A stretch of 64,000 nucleotides of DNA, from the NCBI RefSeq assembly GCF_002812125.1, contig NZ_NPDQ01000008.1, positions 1 through 64,000 on the forward strand. The letters are read 5' to 3'. The notes beneath the pieces are model-generated. The model worked only from the letters and a program-made list of their open reading frames with translations. It ran no database searches and was not told where the DNA came from. The stretch is from Leptospira brenneri (GTDB taxonomy: Bacteria > Spirochaetota > Leptospiria > Leptospirales > Leptospiraceae). Below, piece by piece: positions 63,298 through 64,000 of the stretch (its first letter is position 1; each line of letters starts with the position of its first letter). The translations under genes and the position numbers were made by a program.

Positions 63298-64000
63298 TAT
63301 CTCTTGCTTATTCACCATGCCCAAACGATACTTTTCTTTTTTACCATCTAATTCGAAACACAAATTACCCTGTAAAAGAAGAACTCTATGATGTAGAAAA
63401 CCTAAACGAATTTGCTTTCCAAGGGAAATTTCCTGTTACAAAACTTTCGTTTGCAGCTTATTTTCACATTATCGAAAAATACATTCTATTAGAGACCGGT
63501 TCTGCATTGGGAAGAGGTTGTGGACCCATTGTTGTCAGAAAAAAGAACTCAAACACAAACCTCACCAATTACAAAAACTTATACATCCCTGGACTTTTGA
63601 CTACAGCAAACCTCTTACTTTCCTTATACACAGATGGAAAACACAAACCAACTCCACTTCGTTATGATGAAATCATTCCCAAAGTAATTAGCGAAGAAGA
63701 GAGTCTTGGAGTGATCATCCACGAAGAAAGATTTACCTATGAAGCAAGGGGAATGGAAAAAGTTATAGATCTTGGAGAATGGTGGGAGAGTTCCACAGGA
63801 TACCCAATCCCCTTAGGTGCGATTGCCATACGTCGGGACATCCCTCGCGAGGAAGCACTTAAGTTCCAAGCCAATCTAAAAGAAAGTTTAAGATCAGCCT
63901 ATTTGGAACCAAAAGAAATGATGGATTACATCCGAACCAATTCACAAAACAAAGATGATGCGGTGATCAAATCTCATATCAATTTGTATGTGAATGATTT
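63294..64000 (+). CDS. mqnD: 1,4-dihydroxy-6-naphthoate synthase, truncated by window end
   Basis: The first 235 residues of MqnD, the last dedicated futalosine-pathway enzyme, which makes 1,4-dihydroxy-6-naphthoate for menaquinone. The N-terminal MISLAYSPCPNDTFLFYHLI is diagnostic. A GSALGRGCGPIVV segment (about residues 68-80), GVIIHEERFTY (about 140-150) and WWESSTGYPIPLGAIAI (about 163-179) match the family's ligand pocket. The fold is periplasmic-binding-protein-like but cytosolic. The stop lies outside the window. It overlaps the upstream gene by an ATGA. Confidence 0.95.
   Translation, partial: MISLAYSPCPNDTFLFYHLIRNTNYPVKEELYDVENLNEFAFQGKFPVTKLSFAAYFHIIEKYILLETGSALGRGCGPIVVRKKNSNTNLTNYKNLYIPGLLTTANLLLSLYTDGKHKPTPLRYDEIIPKVISEEESLGVIIHEERFTYEARGMEKVIDLGEWWESSTGYPIPLGAIAIRRDIPREEALKFQANLKESLRSAYLEPKEMMDYIRTNSQNKDDAVIKSHINLYVND

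Noticed and set aside
1..64000. tRNA, rRNA, CRISPR arrays, insertion sequences and prophage
   Set aside because: No cloverleaf-like sequence, no rRNA conserved stretches, no spaced direct repeats and no transposase or integrase motifs were seen.

Overview
The window reads as a stretch of a Leptospira main chromosome, most likely a saprophytic species of the L. biflexa type. This rests on gene content rather than on any database match. The signs are a TIGR04452-type small lipoprotein, a Bat locus in which batB and batC are one gene (the arrangement I recall for L. biflexa), a cbb3 oxidase cluster, MeaA/MeaB, futalosine-pathway MqnD, many Leptospira-style hypothetical proteins, moderate-to-low G+C, and frequent GTG/TTG starts. 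I see no rRNA, tRNA, CRISPR array, insertion sequence or prophage. Coding density is high and no gap exceeds about 200 bases.

Layout. 1-2.2 kb: a truncated TPM-domain protein and a membrane protein of unknown role. 2.4-8.4 kb: gltBD (glutamate synthase) closed by a hairpin terminator. 8.4-9.6 kb: a small membrane ORF and a DUF5683-like envelope protein. 9.7-17.7 kb: a complete cbb3 cytochrome oxidase cluster, ccoNOQP-ccoGHIS plus a TauE/SafE-UreH-like membrane protein, preceded by an FNR-like box. A second FNR-like box sits in front of the next gene, an eRF1-like small protein. 18.1-19.4 kb: a three-gene module of Spy/CnrX-like periplasmic protein, ECF sigma factor and membrane-anchored probable anti-sigma. 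19.5-21.0 kb: small secreted proteins. 21.1-25 kb: aspA, a single-domain response regulator, a lytic transglycosylase and a polytopic membrane protein. 25-28.2 kb: meaA-type B12-dependent mutase and its G-protein chaperone. 28.3-33.5 kb: a five-gene minus-strand operon (AGPS-like FAD enzyme, TetR regulator, lipid kinase, GlpD, thioesterase) with one-base stop/start overlaps at three of the four junctions, pointing to glycerophospholipid or ether-lipid metabolism.

33.6-43.2 kb: HU, an unusual NAD-kinase-like/STAS fusion, an HATPase-like/HDOD fusion, a stand-alone cyclic-nucleotide-binding protein, an acyltransferase, an FMN reductase, a DinB-like protein with a His-rich tail, and parB/parA. 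Two related palindromes, one before parA and one inside parB, are candidate partition or operator sites. 43.3-48.9 kb: an outer-membrane-like protein, a YgjP-type metallopeptidase, a low-molecular-weight tyrosine phosphatase, NDH-2, small secreted proteins, a hydrolase and a thioesterase. 49-58.9 kb: MORN-type lipoprotein, MoxR, DUF58, a membrane protein, BatA, BatB-C fusion, BatD and HtpG in a tight operon. 58.9-64 kb: a soluble histidine kinase with an N-terminal solute-binding-protein-like domain, preceded by a strong hairpin, a helical-repeat protein, a GT-C-like membrane protein and the start of mqnD.

The items most worth a second look are the NAD-kinase-like/STAS fusion, the everted GTGAAA palindromes at parAB, the paired FNR-like boxes around the oxidase cluster, the CnrYXH-like sigma module, and the SBP-like/PAS/histidine-kinase protein with a hairpin covering its ribosome-binding region.
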